Assembly (NCBI GenBank): GCA_964035575.1 | Contig: OZ037929.1 | Location: 682,001 to 746,000, forward strand | Direction: 5' to 3' | Source: Rhynchopus sp. YZ270_cl-10 | Lineage: Eukaryota > Euglenozoa > Diplonemea > Diplonemida > Diplonemidae | DNA: 64,000 nt | Shown: positions 22,070-32,158 of the stretch, one piece after another | How the letters are laid out: each line of letters starts with the position of its first letter | How positions within the stretch are numbered: the stretch's first letter is position 1 | Notes under the pieces: model-generated | Told to the model about the DNA's origin: nothing | The model's input: only the letters and a program-made list of their open reading frames with translations | Database searches by the model: none | Made by a program: the position numbers and the translations under genes

Positions 22070-22172
22070 TACAGTAAGACAACAATGGGTTGGGGTAAAA
22101 ACACTCCTTAGAACTTTTGAAATCCCAAAAACCCTTGGTTTTTTTTTACCCCACTGTTGTTGTCTTACTGTA
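22070..22172. mobile_element. Mariner-type MITE (CAGTAAGACAAC ends)
   Basis: Begins TA-CAGTAAGACAACAATGG and ends CTGTTGTTGTCTTACTG-TA, with GGGGTAAAAAC / TTTTTTACCCC inside. The TA on each side fits a Tc1/mariner TSD. A longer relative is at 50321-50591. Confidence 0.7.
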
Positions 22173-22322
22173 CTTTTTAAAGTTTATTGTTGTTCCAAAA
22201 CTAGAGAAAAAGACAAAGCTTTTGAAAGAATGGTGTACTGATGCACACATCCTTGGAAGGAAGAAATGGGGGTAAGGTGCTCGCGCACTTGGCACATGCA
22301 CAGCATAATTTTTTTGAAAAAA

Positions 22323-22362
22323 AAATTGACTTGAAATACAAAGCCCTCTTGACAGTGTACCT
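22323..22362 (-). repeat. F4 repeat, short copy
   Basis: TTGACTTGAAATACAAAGCC, CTCTTGACAGTGTACC; only the terminal 40 bp of the family is present. An F3 repeat follows 70 bp downstream. Confidence 0.6.
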
Positions 22363-22431
22363 CAAAAATCGAAGGAGAGGGAGAGAGAGAGAGAGAGAGA
22401 AAACACCCCCGCGGAACAAGACAAAAAAATA

Positions 22432-22512
22432 AGTGAAGTTGATAGTGCAAAACGCCTCTGGGACACAGGCAACTGACACTCTGCGGGGGTTATCGAACCC
22501 CCGAAGTGTTGC
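22432..22512 (-). repeat. F3 repeat (LINE-tail type)
   Basis: Plus strand: GTGAAGTTGATAGTGCAAAA, CCTCTGGGACACAGGCAACTG, then a hairpin ACACT..GGGGGTTCGATAACCCCC..AGTGT (minus sense). Closely related to the tail of the LINE at 36236-36312. Confidence 0.7.
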
Positions 22513-22897
22513 AAAAAAAAGAAAAAGGAGTGGAGAGAAGGAGGCAAGAAACACACACCATACCTGCAAATTATATTCAGATAGGTGGCTCGCTTGTTCT
22601 CCTGGTTCCATTTAATTGGTTGGTGGGGTAGGGGGGAGAGAGAGCAAAATGGGATATATAAAAAACAATTGGGGTTTGTTTGGTTCCGATAAATTGCTAA
22701 TACTCACTGTTTTTTTTAATACACATAATTGCAAACCCAATATCATTTCCTTCTCTTTTCTTTCCCCCATTATTTTCTTTTTCTACTACCGACCATGCGA
22801 TAACGCGACAAGCAGTCTTTCACATTTCGGCAAAAAAAAAAAAAAAAGGGAGAAACTGTGAAATACATCCTCTCATTGACAGATGTACCTTTTTTTT

Positions 22898-22942
22898 GAA
22901 AACTTGGTTGTATTAGTGTAGCCACCCTAGTGTGCTCCACTA
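22898..22942 (-). repeat. F2 hairpin repeat with poly-A
   Basis: Minus strand: TAGTG-g-AGC-a-CAC, loop TAGG, GTG-GCT-a-CACTA, then ATACAACCAAGTTTTC and seven A. A short F4-like piece lies immediately to its left (22855-22892). Confidence 0.65.
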
Positions 22943-22997
22943 TACTAAACATTTTTACGTCACCGCAGTTTTTTTTCTTCAACAAAATCCTCTGAAA

Positions 22998-24128
22998 TTA
23001 GAGCTTTGCCATAACTTCTCCAAACCGGGTCCGATCCGGGGCAAACCCAGCCTGCGTCAACGCGATGCAGGTAAACATCTGGAGTTGTATGTCAAACTCC
23101 TTTGCCTTTGAGGAGCCAGCATTTCCTTGCATCGCCCTCGCATAGACCCCATGGCAGATGGACGCCATCCGCGTTGTGTTGAGCACACTCCAGAACTTCC
23201 ATTCCTCCTCATTTTGCATCGACCAATTCGTTGCACCGAAGTAGTGAGCGAAGAGTTCCTCTTTGCTGGGCACACCGGCAGGTCTGTTGGTCTTAAGACC
23301 ACGGTCTGCGTTGAGCGCTGGAGACATATCGAAGCTTTGCAGACAGTAGCAGATGTCTAGCGCAGGGTGGCCGAGAGTGCAGATCTCCCAATCGAGGATG
23401 GCAAGAACCTTTGGCTCTGTGGGATGAAGCATGAGGTTCCCCAAGCGGAAGTCTCCATGAGCAATCCTTGCCACAGAATCCTCAGAATCAGCCGGTATCC
23501 TCTCCTGCAGCCATGCAAACACCTTTTGCAGGTCTTTTGTATCATACCCCGCCAAATGCTTCGCCACCACCGCATCCCCCATCGCCACCTGTCGTGACCA
23601 CGTCTTCACCTGCCTTCCACCATAGTTCCTTGCCTTCCCCAACCCCTCCAATCCCACAGCCTTATAATCCACCGAATGCAACGCACCCAAAACAGTCATC
23701 ATTTCCTTCCATAGAGCTTCTCTGAAGGAGGGAGGGAATTCTTCGAGTCTCTCGTTGCTCAGTACTCTGCCGTTGATGTAGTCCATGACATAGAAGGTTT
23801 GACCACAAACGGTGTGGTCTTCGCAAAGGAAGTGAACCGTGGGGACAGGGACGTTGGTGTGTTGGAGTGCCGCCATGACTTTGTATTCGCGTTCGACCTG
23901 GTGTGCGGAGGGGAGAAGCTTGCCTGGTGGTTTCTTGCGGAGGACGTAACGTTGTGTGGTACCCTCAAGGGAAATGCAGTAGGTCGGATTCGACATTCCG
24001 GAGTCAAATTGGCGGAAGGGAAGCGCAGCGCCTGGAGGGAAGTTCGCAATCTTTTGGCGAAGAAGAGCAACTACTGCAGCCTCGTCAATGGGCTGGCGCA
24101 CAGCGATGGTCCCTGGTGGATGGGACAT
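22998..24128 (-). CDS. APH-fold phosphotransferase, ACAD10/11 N-domain type
   Basis: Intronless frame of 376 residues. The protein-kinase-like aminoglycoside-phosphotransferase fold is clear. The catalytic loop HGDFRLGNLMLHP (about residue 225-237) carries the HGDxxxxN motif, and the metal-binding motif LDWEICTLGHP follows about 12 residues later. The N-terminal lobe has YVLRKKPPGKLLPSAHQVER, typical of the ACAD10/ACAD11 kinase-like domain, which in animals phosphorylates 4-hydroxy acids so that the linked dehydrogenase can process them. Here no acyl-CoA dehydrogenase domain follows, so the protein would be the stand-alone form. Probably cytosolic; no target peptide is obvious. A strong pyrimidine tract and CAACAG-type acceptor lie about 25 nt upstream of the ATG, suggesting trans-splicing or a 5'UTR intron. 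Exact substrate unknown. Confidence 0.88.
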   Translation of the reverse strand: MSHPPGTIAVRQPIDEAAVVALLRQKIANFPPGAALPFRQFDSGMSNPTYCISLEGTTQRYVLRKKPPGKLLPSAHQVEREYKVMAALQHTNVPVPTVHFLCEDHTVCGQTFYVMDYINGRVLSNERLEEFPPSFREALWKEMMTVLGALHSVDYKAVGLEGLGKARNYGGRQVKTWSRQVAMGDAVVAKHLAGYDTKDLQKVFAWLQERIPADSEDSVARIAHGDFRLGNLMLHPTEPKVLAILDWEICTLGHPALDICYCLQSFDMSPALNADRGLKTNRPAGVPSKEELFAHYFGATNWSMQNEEEWKFWSVLNTTRMASICHGVYARAMQGNAGSSKAKEFDIQLQMFTCIALTQAGFAPDRTRFGEVMAKL

Positions 24129-24303
24129 TTTTTGTATCGATTTATTTTTCCCTGCTGTTTTGTGAATAGGGAAAGAGAGAGAGGAAACTATGAGAAGTAC
24201 GGGGGAGGGAAAAATGAATTAAAAAACATTATTGTATTTTGCAGGTGGAGGGGTTGCGAGGGGGAGAGGGGGAGAGGGGAGACGGTTCTGCATTTTTTTT
24301 TTT

Positions 24304-24366
24304 GATAAATTGTTGGAGTAGTGTAGTTGCCTCGGTTGTGTTGCCACAGTTGTGCAATCTCCACTG
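24304..24366 (-). repeat. F2 hairpin repeat, variant loop
   Basis: Minus strand: AGTG-g-AG-a-TTGC ... GCAA-CT-a-CACT, followed by ACTCCAACAATTTATC and 11 A. Nearly the same sequence recurs at 58245-58306. Confidence 0.65.
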
Positions 24367-24452
24367 TCGTTTCTTTTTGTGGTTTCGATAAAGTTGTAAG
24401 ATAAATAATGCCTCTCATGCATGCACAGCTCAGAAGAAGGAAAATAGAAACG

Positions 24453-24625
24453 TAACACTCATCACACGATAAAACCGATAGGAGAGGTTTTGTGGTGAAA
24501 AACGCACACACCTCGACCTGTTTGGGGTGAGGAGTGGCCTCTGCAGCGCGGTTCGTCCCTAGAACCGCAAAAGTGTGTTTCAAAATGCTTTGTTTCTATT
24601 TCCTCCTTCATGAGGTGACAAAAAA
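24453..24625 (-). repeat. F5 repeat, second copy
   Basis: Matches 11582-11760 in the same orientation: CACACCTCGACCTGTTTGG, GCAGCGCGGTTCGTCCCTAG, TTTGTTTCTATTTCCTCC. The GCGGTTC/GAACCGC hairpin is intact. Confidence 0.7.
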
Positions 24626-25616
24626 AAATCGCGCCAACGAAGAAGCTGGGTGTTGTTGATGGTGCAAAAAAAAAGGGGGGTGAGGGAGGGGTATTTGGGG
24701 GGTATGAAATTGAGGTTTCGAAAGCCTCTCCTGAAATGAGGGGTTTATTTGGTGATGGCTCGTCACGTTGCTTGTTGGGGGTGAAAAATGTGCAACGGAT
24801 ATTTTGTGCTGATGGAGCACAAAATATCTGTTAAAGAAAGAAACACAAAAACGGTGAGAATTATACAAAAAAAAAACAATAGCAACAACAACAACATGCC
24901 CCTCTGAGACATCGAACCCTAAAAGAAAACACCCGAAGCACCCCCACACCTGTAGGCAATGGGGGAGGTTTCACAAAGTACAGATAAAAAAAAAGGGGGG
25001 CAAAAAGTGTCATTTGTCGTTCCCTAAACCACCCCCCATTCTTGTTGTTTGATGCGTTGACGCTTCCACACACACTCTCTCTCATTTGGGTGGTAGTGTT
25101 GCGGAGCACGGTTGGGGGGGGGTGAGTGAACGACGTCGACACTTCCCGCTCACAAAGTAGTGTGCGTAAATATTGTCTCCCAACCTACCTACCTCTCTCT
25201 CTCTCCCTCATTATTTTTCCCCCCCCCCCTCACTGCAGTAAGTACATTCCACCTACCAAAGAAGGCATCATAGCTACCCTGTGTAGAACACAGCGTGGGG
25301 GCTCAGCAGCGAGACTTGAAACTTCATTTGTACAAAAAAACAAAAAAAAATGTCCCCCACCAAGCCTCGGAAGAGGGGTAAAAGGGAAAAACGAATCCGC
25401 CTTTGTACAGAAAAACGAAAAGAGAAAAACGAAAGACAATTTGAAAGATGAATTCATTGACGAATCCACCTACCCCGAGATCACCAAAAGACAATACGAG
25501 AAAAAAAATAGGCAGGGAGTGGCAGGAAGGGGAAAAAAGTTGAAAAATGCAAGAATAAAACCCTGACGCATATCCAAAAAAAAAAAGGGATCATTCTCAA
25601 CTCTTTAACAACCTTG

Positions 25617-25672
25617 TAGAGTTGACAGTGCAAAACGCCTCACCGTGCATCGGCAGACGCAGGGCACTGGGG
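25617..25672 (-). repeat. F3 repeat, 3' part
   Basis: GAGTTGACAGTGCAAAACGC, CTCACCGTGCATCGGCAGAC, GCAGGGCACTGG. Tail half only; the GGTTCGATAACC hairpin is absent. Confidence 0.55.
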
Positions 25673-25818
25673 GAGGAGGAAAAAAAACTGAAATTGGTAC
25701 TCCTGATAACCCCATTTTGCGTACTTGTTGCGTACTTGCCTCGTCTTCTTTCAAATGCTGTGCCATTTCCCCCTGCATATGTAAATACACAGAGGGATTT
25801 TTTTTCTTTTCCTTTTTT

Positions 25819-26313
25819 TCAAGCATTTTCCGTTGCCTCTCCACTGCTTGAGTGACTGCTCACCGGGCTGGTAGGACTCTGCGCTATTTTGGTGTGGCTA
25901 TTTAGGAAGTACGTCATGGGCGGGCTGGGAAGTGTTGAGGGACATGGTGACTTGCAGAGTAGTTGCGATTCTGGGCTGTACCGGGTGGATTCGGTAACAG
26001 AACAGTGACTGGGTTTGGGTGTGATGCCTCCGAGGTGGGCAAAGGGCTTAGCCTTGCAGACAATGAAGATAAGGATAAGGACGCACATTGCGCCTGCAAT
26101 GGATAGAACCGAGGCACCCACCACACAGTCCGCAAAGCGTCCCGCACACCAGCAGCTGGCGTGCCCGCACCCAAGCTCGTCGCGGCAGAACGCATCCCAC
26201 TCCATCCCCCCGCCGCCCCAGCAGTCGGAGTACTTCGCGTGCAGCGAGGCCACGTCCCAGCAGAGGTTCTCATCGTCGCCACTACACCGCAGCCACTCTT
26301 CCTTGAGGAGCAT
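25819..26313 (-). CDS. Small Cys-rich single-pass membrane protein
   Basis: About 164 residues from the Met at 26313. The first ~65 residues are Cys- and Trp-rich (RCSGDDENLCWD, YSDCWGGGG, CRDELGCGHASCWCAG) and suit a disulfide-bonded outer domain. A hydrophobic span of about 22 residues follows (VVGASVLSIAGAMCVLILIF), then a Ser/Pro/Thr-rich tail as a likely cytosolic region. No close family is recognised. No signal peptide precedes this Met; an acceptor-like site (TCTTCATCTCTCCAG) lies about 57 nt upstream, so an additional 5' exon could supply one. The frame stays open to 26463 (MVCSLFFFLSSLIAHDED), an alternative start that crosses that acceptor. Confidence 0.55.
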   Translation of the reverse strand: MLLKEEWLRCSGDDENLCWDVASLHAKYSDCWGGGGMEWDAFCRDELGCGHASCWCAGRFADCVVGASVLSIAGAMCVLILIFIVCKAKPFAHLGGITPKPSHCSVTESTRYSPESQLLCKSPCPSTLPSPPMTYFLNSHTKIAQSPTSPVSSHSSSGEATENA

Positions 26314-26911
26314 TGAGGGGGTGGGGGTGGGGAAGGGGTGGGGAGGGGAGGGGTGGGGTGGGGTGGGGGTCCTGGAGAGATGAAGATAGGGGGAGCGAAA
26401 GAAAAAAGTATCTTCATCATGTGCAATCAATGAAGAAAGAAAAAAGAACAAAGAACACACCATGTAACGTCCTTACCACATATCATGAAAGAGATGAGAT
26501 GTTCCAAAAGAAAAGTTTATCAGACGATCATAAGCCTCACGTACTTTGGACCATCTATGATCGTCTCCGTGAGATATGCAACAAGGCTGTGAGAGTCTGT
26601 GAGAGCTTACTGAGAGCTAGTGAAACAAAAATCTCTCCTCGTTCATAGATAACCCATGCTTAGTCACATTGATAAAGTTTGAAACAGATGAATGATTCTT
26701 TTGAGAAAAATAATCAGACTTTTCTTTTTGGTTCGAATTTTAGTGTAAATTGGGGGGTATTGAGTAGGGGGGGGGAAGTAGTGGACACACTCTATTTTGC
26801 TGTCTGTGTGGAAAACACAGAAACAAAAAAAACAACACATCCACATAAAGAGAAAAATTTAGCAAAAAAAACAAATTAAATAAAAACGACAATCCCGTTA
26901 AAACGCAAAGC

Positions 26912-26949
26912 GCCCCCCCCCCCCCCTCCCCCCCCCCCCCCCCCCCCCC
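26912..26949. repeat. Poly(C)/poly(G) tract
   Basis: Almost pure C on the plus strand (two runs split by one T), so nearly pure G in the transcribed sense, 27 nt past the stop codon of the armadillo protein gene. G-quadruplex potential in the 3'UTR. Confidence 0.85.
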
Positions 26950-26976
26950 TCTCTCACCACAACCCCTTTTGCAGTC

Positions 26977-28881
26977 TCAGGTCCCCAACGTTTGCGCCAC
27001 CGCATCAATCGTTGCGTCCAGCACCTGAAGCCCTTCGTTCCTGATGATTACCACACGGAGGCTTGGCTCGAGCCCCAAGCACCACAACGCTCTGTTTCCG
27101 TCGCGGGCCATGGTTTTGTTTGCACTGTACGTTTTGAGGACGTGGATAAGAGGGATGACACAGGCCATGATCGCTGGGTGCCTCCCATAGAGCAGATGGG
27201 AGGAGACCGCTGCAATGAGCAGCACACTGTTTTCCACAAGGTATTCATTGTGCGCACATTCGGTCAGCGCGCGGCACGCCACCTCGATACCACCTAAATC
27301 CACAATGCTCTGCACAAAGGCCTGCTCCTTCGTGCACCGCGCAATGTTCATCAACACACCCAACGTGAACTTTATAACCACCTCGCTTTTGGGGTACAAC
27401 TCTGCCGCCTTCATCACCACAGGGATCCCCTTCTCACAGAGCTGTGGGTTGACGTGCTCTGGCAGCGAGGAGAGGTTGTAGAGAAGGACACAGCCGTACT
27501 CTGTGATCTCCTCGTCGGCGCAGAACTTCTCCATGCCCTGGATGATGGAGGGGACACCACCTTGGGCGGCAATCTCTTTGCGGCGGGAGTCTGCAGGAAA
27601 AGAAGTTGTGTTATTTTTTTTATACACCTAGTCGCGTTGTTGATTAAGTTAATTCGTATACATTCTTTTCTTAGCGAAACAAAAAGAATGCAAAGAGGGT
27701 GCAAAAAATGTACCCTTTGATTAAGATACAGACACTCTCTTTGCTATCATTTTTTTTTTGGAAGAAAACCTAGCATTTTTACTAGCACATATCAACCATT
27801 TTACTAAACAATAGTAAAAAGTGTCAGTCATGGTAGTGTGCGGTTTTTTTTTGGTGGTGTTTGAAAGTTATTGCTGTGTTTGCTTTGTGGTTGGAGAGGG
27901 GGTAGACATACCATCACCAAAGGATAAATTCCAGAGTGTTCTGAAGCAGCTTCGCACCACCGCATCGTCCATGCGGTAACGGTGTAGGTTCTCTATGATA
28001 ACCTTGGTGCCGTCGCTTGCCATGATCTCCTTCATCTTCTCCTCATCACCGCTGAAGGAACACAACTCATTCATCGCCGTCTGCACGATCTCTGTGTGCT
28101 GGAAATTCTGCACAATCCGCAGGGTACGGTTCACATCACGGTCCGTCATCCAGGTCCGCCACAGCTCTTGCGGTGAATTGCTTGATTCGAACAGCGACAA
28201 CCTTCCATTCGCAAACAAATGCCTCATAATCTCTCTGATGTGCACCGCATAGGATGTCACCTCTCCACTCTCCTGGCGTACCAGCTGGCTCATTAGCCCT
28301 GCTAGCGCACCCTTTTCGTTGAACACCGGACACCCCGCGCAGTTGTATTTATAATTCACCTTGAATGTCATAATGTCATCCGTCCTCGACACTACCTCCG
28401 CAAACTGTTTCACCTCCGCCCCGTCTGATCCTCCTGTCGGCGTTTCTACCACATCTTCTTCGTATTCATCTTCGACCAAATCTGGTGCCCCCCCTGCCGT
28501 AACAGGAAGGGGGTGTTGTACGATAAGGCATAGGTCCCCTTCGGATACGTCCACCCATTCCTTGTCTATCATAGGAAGGCTGACTGGGATGACAGATCGG
28601 ATCCCTCGTGTGTCGCATGCAACCAGGGCATAGGCAAGGTGCTCAGGGAAGGCGGACACAAAGAATGTGCGGTAGGGCTTGAGGTCGACAGCCACAGGGG
28701 CCTGTTTGCCGCCCTCGAAGAAGATGGCCTTCAGCTTGGCGGCCTCGGGCTTGCTGCGGACCACGTGGAGGCTGGTCATGATCAGCCCAGGGGCGACGAG
28801 AAACCCTGTGCCCCTACCAGGAATGCGGCAAATTGCGGGGACATTGCAGCGATTCCCGGAGATCATGGCTACCTCGCTCAT
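26977..28881 (-). CDS. Inactive-looking trypsin-fold + armadillo-repeat protein
   Basis: Two exons, 27912-28881 and 26977-27590 (donor GTATGT, acceptor TTTCCTGCAG, phase 1), give about 527 residues. Residues 15-225 form a trypsin-like fold: GTGFLVAPGLIMTSLHVV gives the catalytic-type His39. The expected Asp position reads Ala83 (HLAYALV) and the expected nucleophile reads Ala182 (NCAGCPVFN in place of G-N-S-G-x-P), so proteolysis is unlikely. Residues about 255-520 are armadillo-like helical repeats (NLSFGD, GGVPSIIQGMEKFCADEEIT, LLYNLSSLPEHV). A binding or scaffold role is inferred. Start: Met28881, with an AG acceptor (CACCCCCTCCAG) about 40 nt upstream. The frame is open further upstream, but that stretch looks like leader. 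Confidence 0.82.
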
Positions 28882-29129
28882 TGGAGTGGGAGGGGGAGAG
28901 GGGGGCGTTGAGAGTCGCCTGGAGGGGGTGGTTGTGAGATTGTGTGAAGTAAATGGGTTTTTTTGTAGTTCACCACGGCTTACAAAAGTGAAAACCTCCA
29001 GGAAAACCACAAGTGAAGTTGTTTACTTCATCATGGGTAAGGAAGGGGAATAAGGATGAAAAATGATGAAAAAAGGATGAAAAAGGGCTACAGACAACTG
29101 AAAGAAAGTACATCCAATGAATTGAAAGT

Positions 29130-29990
29130 ACAGAAATAGATTTTATTCGTCTTTTTGCGGAGGTCACGTACAATTTCTACAGGGGGCAGTGAAATAAGAT
29201 TGGCATTATTCAACTCACGTGAAATAAAGTTTTGGTCGTAAAATAGCCGTAGCGTGAAAATAAGATGCCTTTATTCGTTTTTTATTTTCACTCGAGCCTT
29301 ATTTCACGCAGAGAAATACGTTGGAGTAGCCGCGAAAACGCACTTTATTCACAGTAATATAAAGCTTTTTTTTGCGTGAAAATAAAGTGAAATAAAATCC
29401 TTTTATTTTCACGCACTGTTTCCGCTCAGAATACACCACTATTTCAGGCCATTTTTGGCTTAAAAAAGTCCAAAAATGAATTATTTTGTGTCAATACAGT
29501 GAATACAGCACGTCTGTGACACACAACGCGGATAAGTCGACCTGTGTGGGCACAGGTGCGACCGGATTCACTGGCGCAAGCTGTGGCGAGTGTGCTGCGG
29601 GCTACATCGGTTACCACAGACGACGTGCACTGCAGCTCGCACAGCAGTGCTGTGATACACAACGTGAACAAGACGGAGTGCTCGTGCACGTGCAACGCTC
29701 GCTTTGCTGGTGCGACGTGCGACGTGAGACGAGTGTGCTGCTGGGTTTGCGGGGTACCCGAATTGCACTGAAGCTGCCCAGCACGCACACTCCATTTGTC
29801 ACCAAAAAAGTGAGATACTATGTGCATAAAAACCACGATTCTGCCTCAGGACTTTTCCAACTTGCTTTTTGGGCCGTCACAAACACCACCGTAGACAAAA
29901 CACGTATATTTTTTCATAACACCTACCCTATTTGACTGCCCCCCTGTAGAAATTGTACTTTGACCTCCGCAAACGCTGAATAAAATATTG
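29130..29990. mobile_element. Inverted-repeat element carrying an EGF-like fragment
   Basis: Left arm (about 29139-29194) and right arm (about 29931-29990) are inverse copies: ATTTTATTC, TGCGGAGGTCA, GTACAATTTCTACAGGGG, GCAGT. Inside the left arm and outside the right arm lie GTGAAATAA(A)G(T) words in both orientations (29193-29415, 29998-30140). The cargo is the plus-strand fragment at 29474-29790. Confidence 0.6.
29474..29790 (+). pseudogene. EGF/laminin-like repeat fragment, opposite strand
   Basis: Two Cys-rich repeats are visible: SVTHNADKSTCV, GFTGASCGECAAGYIGY and SAVIHNVNKTECSCTCNARF, AGATCD. The C-x-C-x-C...GxxGxxC spacing is that of EGF/laminin-EGF modules from long surface proteins. 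It is a remnant without start, signal peptide or membrane anchor, and its reading frame is not continuous. It is the only clearly protein-like sequence on the plus strand outside the recombinase-like fragment. Likely captured or displaced from a gene elsewhere. Confidence 0.6.
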
Positions 29991-30495
29991 TATTCATGTG
30001 AAATAAGATTCATATTTCACGCTCCCTGGCCTGGAGACACGCGTTTCATAATTTTCACTCGCTACGCTCGTGAAAATTAACCCACTTGTGACTCCAGTCC
30101 GGGAGCGTGAAATAAAGGGAATCTTATTTCACGTGAATAAATAGTTAGTTTCATTCAAGAAATAGTATTTTCATCATATGCAATCAATAAATTGATAGTA
30201 TATGGTGAGGGATCAACAAAAATGGTCCCATCTTTCTTTTTATGTTGTGTGTTTTGCAAAACGTAGAAAAGAAAAGTAAAATGCAAGAAATAGAAAAAAT
30301 GCATGTAGAGTGGGAGAGGAAAAAGGAGAGGAGGGGGAGGTACTCTTTTTTCTTCTTCTTATGGACCCATCGGAGATCCGTTGCGCTAAACGATAATAGG
30401 GCTTTGGAGGAGGTGGTGTGGCTGCTGGGGGGGCAGAGGTGCCCCTGCCTCTGAGGATACGACCCCTCCCCCGTTGCAGGGAAATAGAGCACAGA

Positions 30496-30856
30496 GGACT
30501 AGTCAGGAGGATTTGAACTACTAGTAGTGCTGCTAGCCCAAATGACTACAGTACACTGTGTTACGACTATAGCGTTACAGTGATAAACCCTAGTAGTGTT
30601 ACTCCAGCAACATTACTAGTGTTTATATCACATAGTCGTTACGACTGGTTCCACATAGTCTAAATTGACTTAGTGTGTTATGACTAGAAGTGTTACACCA
30701 GGAACACTCTACTAGTTTATCACATAGTCGTTACAACTAGTAGTTCCACTAGTCTAAATTGACTTAGTGTGTTACGCCTAGTGGTGGTATACTAGTTTAT
30801 CACATAGTCGTTACGACTGGTAGTTCCACTAGTAGTCCCCCCCCCCTGACTAGTCC
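30496..30856. mobile_element. GACTAGTC MITE with amplified interior
   Basis: Ends GGACTAGTCAGGAGG and CCCCTGACTAGTCC. The interior has about three degenerate direct repeats of TTATCACATAGTCGTTACGA, TAGTTCCACTAGTCTAAATT, GACTTAGTGTGTTA. Three times longer than the relative at 2943-3061. Confidence 0.65.
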
Positions 30857-30880
30857 ACTGCGAGGGAGAGGAAGGTTAAT

Positions 30881-30918
30881 AAGATGATCGTAAGCCTCTC
30901 TGTGTGGTGAGTCACCTT
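30881..30918 (-). repeat. F1 repeat (variant stem)
   Basis: AAGATGATCGTAAGCCTCTC then GTGAGTCACCTT. Ends conserved, middle altered, adjacent to the GACTAGTC MITE. Confidence 0.5.
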
Positions 30919-31401
30919 AAAATAATATGTTTTTTGAGGAAATGCGTCGTGCGCATACATCTATAAAAGGGATCTGGAAAAGAAAGAGCATAAAAGAAAC
31001 ACCCCATTTTGAGGACACAGAAAAAGAGGAAAGCTTTTTGTAAGAATGCGACATGAAGCCTCGCAGTGCCTTACAACCACAGAAAAAAAATTAAGATTTT
31101 TATTGAAAAAAAAAAGGCGGAATATAAAAGGAAATACCTCAGGGTCGAGGTAATGGCAGGAGGTAATGATTATACCCTCTGTATGGTTCTCCAAAACAAA
31201 CAAAAAATAACAATAATGCAAGATGAACTGAGTCACCTCAAAGGAATTTTATAAAACACTTTCCTCCTCTATTCTCTTTGGTCTCACACTCGATGCGAAG
31301 ACATCTTAGGATTGGTGGTAAAAGCATTACAGACAGAAAGGGTGGAACCTGTACTCACCTCCCCCCCTTTTTCCCCAATGAAAAAGAAGAGAAAAAAAAT
31401 G

Positions 31402-31497
31402 AAAAGTTGACAGATGCAAACGCCTCACCGCTCATAGGCAGACACAGGGCACAATGGCTCTCCGTGGGTTATCGAACCCCCCAGAGAGCACTTCAAA
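31402..31497 (-). repeat. F3 repeat with alternative hairpin stem
   Basis: Full-length member: GAAAAGTTGACAGATGCAAA, CTCACCGCTCATAGGCAGAC and, in minus sense, GCTCTC..GGGGGGTTCGATAACCC..GAGAGC. The loop GGTTCGATAACC is conserved, while the flanking stem is GCTCTC/GAGAGC instead of CACTCC/GGAGTG. Confidence 0.7.
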
Positions 31498-31513
31498 AAA
31501 AAAATGATTTTAT

Positions 31514-31580
31514 AAGATGACCCTAAGCCTCTCATGCTTAGTCACCTTGAGTCACAATCGTTATCGCACAACATCAGCCT
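31514..31580 (-). repeat. F1 hairpin repeat, extended
   Basis: Core identical to 1414-1448 and followed (plus strand) by AATCGTTATCGCACAACATC, a flank shared with the copy in RPC2 intron 3. Confidence 0.65.
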
Positions 31581-32114
31581 GACTGTGTGTGGAATTGCAA
31601 AAAAGAGAGAGAGAGAGAGCTACGAAGGAACGACAAAATAGGGTTGCTTTTTAAATGGAAAAGATATCGGAAAAAGGGGGGATAGGGGGAAACGGGGAGA
31701 ATAGAAAACCGGCAGACCATAGGCACTGTATGTACTTATGCTCCCCAACCACACAGACAACCTCTATTTGAGAAAAACGTAAGTTTTTTTTTTGGGAAGT
31801 TTTTATGGCAAAAAATGGCAAAAAAAGAAATGTCCCCAAAAAAAAAAAAAAAATTCCAGCAAAAGGGAGAGTAAGGTCTCTTTGTGAGCAGGCACCTTAT
31901 TAATAAAAGCAACAAATAATTTGTAAAGAATTCGTTTGTACCTGCGTAGAAACGGCTCCTGAGACGTCTCTCTTGTAATCACCTCTCAGTTAGCGTGATC
32001 ATCTTTCCAAAAAAAAAAGAGACTTTTTTTAAAAATAGAACAACTGGTGTGGCTGACGACCCCAGCAGAACGTAGCACAAAAAATAGCACCCCCCTTTCA
32101 GCCACACCAACAAC

Positions 32115-32155
32115 TGTTGGAATAGTGCAGTTGCCACCTTGTGCAAGCTCTACTG
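32115..32155 (-). repeat. F2 repeat just 3' of the USP gene
   Basis: Minus strand: AGTAGAGCTTGC, loop, GCAACTGCACT; lies 4 nt past the USP stop codon. Its tail is not followed by a long A run here. Confidence 0.5.
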
Positions 32156-32158
32156 TTT

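Larger units (their letters stand above)
24129..25818. other. Spacer between phosphotransferase and Cys-rich protein
   Basis: No supported gene. Holds an F2 repeat (24304-24366), a diverged F1 (24395-24430), an F5 repeat (24453-24625) and an F3 repeat (25617-25672). An open frame on the plus strand at 25126-25566 has no recognisable domain and ordinary spacer composition. Confidence 0.55.
28882..32158. other. Spacer between armadillo and USP genes
   Basis: No intact host gene. Contains the EGF-fragment element (29130-29990), GTGAAATAA word arrays, a GACTAGTC MITE (30496-30856), F1 repeats (30881, 31514), an F3 repeat (31402-31497) and an F2 repeat (32115-32155). A short palindromic repeat near 32043-32108 (GGTGTGGCTGA ... 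TCAGCCACACC) recurs in two copies at 53345-53490. Confidence 0.6.

Noticed and set aside
25126-25566. Plus-strand 146-residue frame as a gene
   Set aside because: No domain, Lys/Asn-rich through A runs, opposite to all genes, and no acceptor or leader signal.
29104-29130. TTTCTGTACTTT on the minus strand resembling the kinetoplastid spliced leader
   Set aside because: Only 12 bases match, there is no GT donor right after and no snRNA-like 3' part; it lies at the edge of an inverted-repeat element.
30340-30480. tRNA-like stretch (TAGCGCAACGG, GGGTCGTATCC on the minus strand)
   Set aside because: The A-box-like and B-box-like pieces are in the wrong order and no cloverleaf can be drawn.
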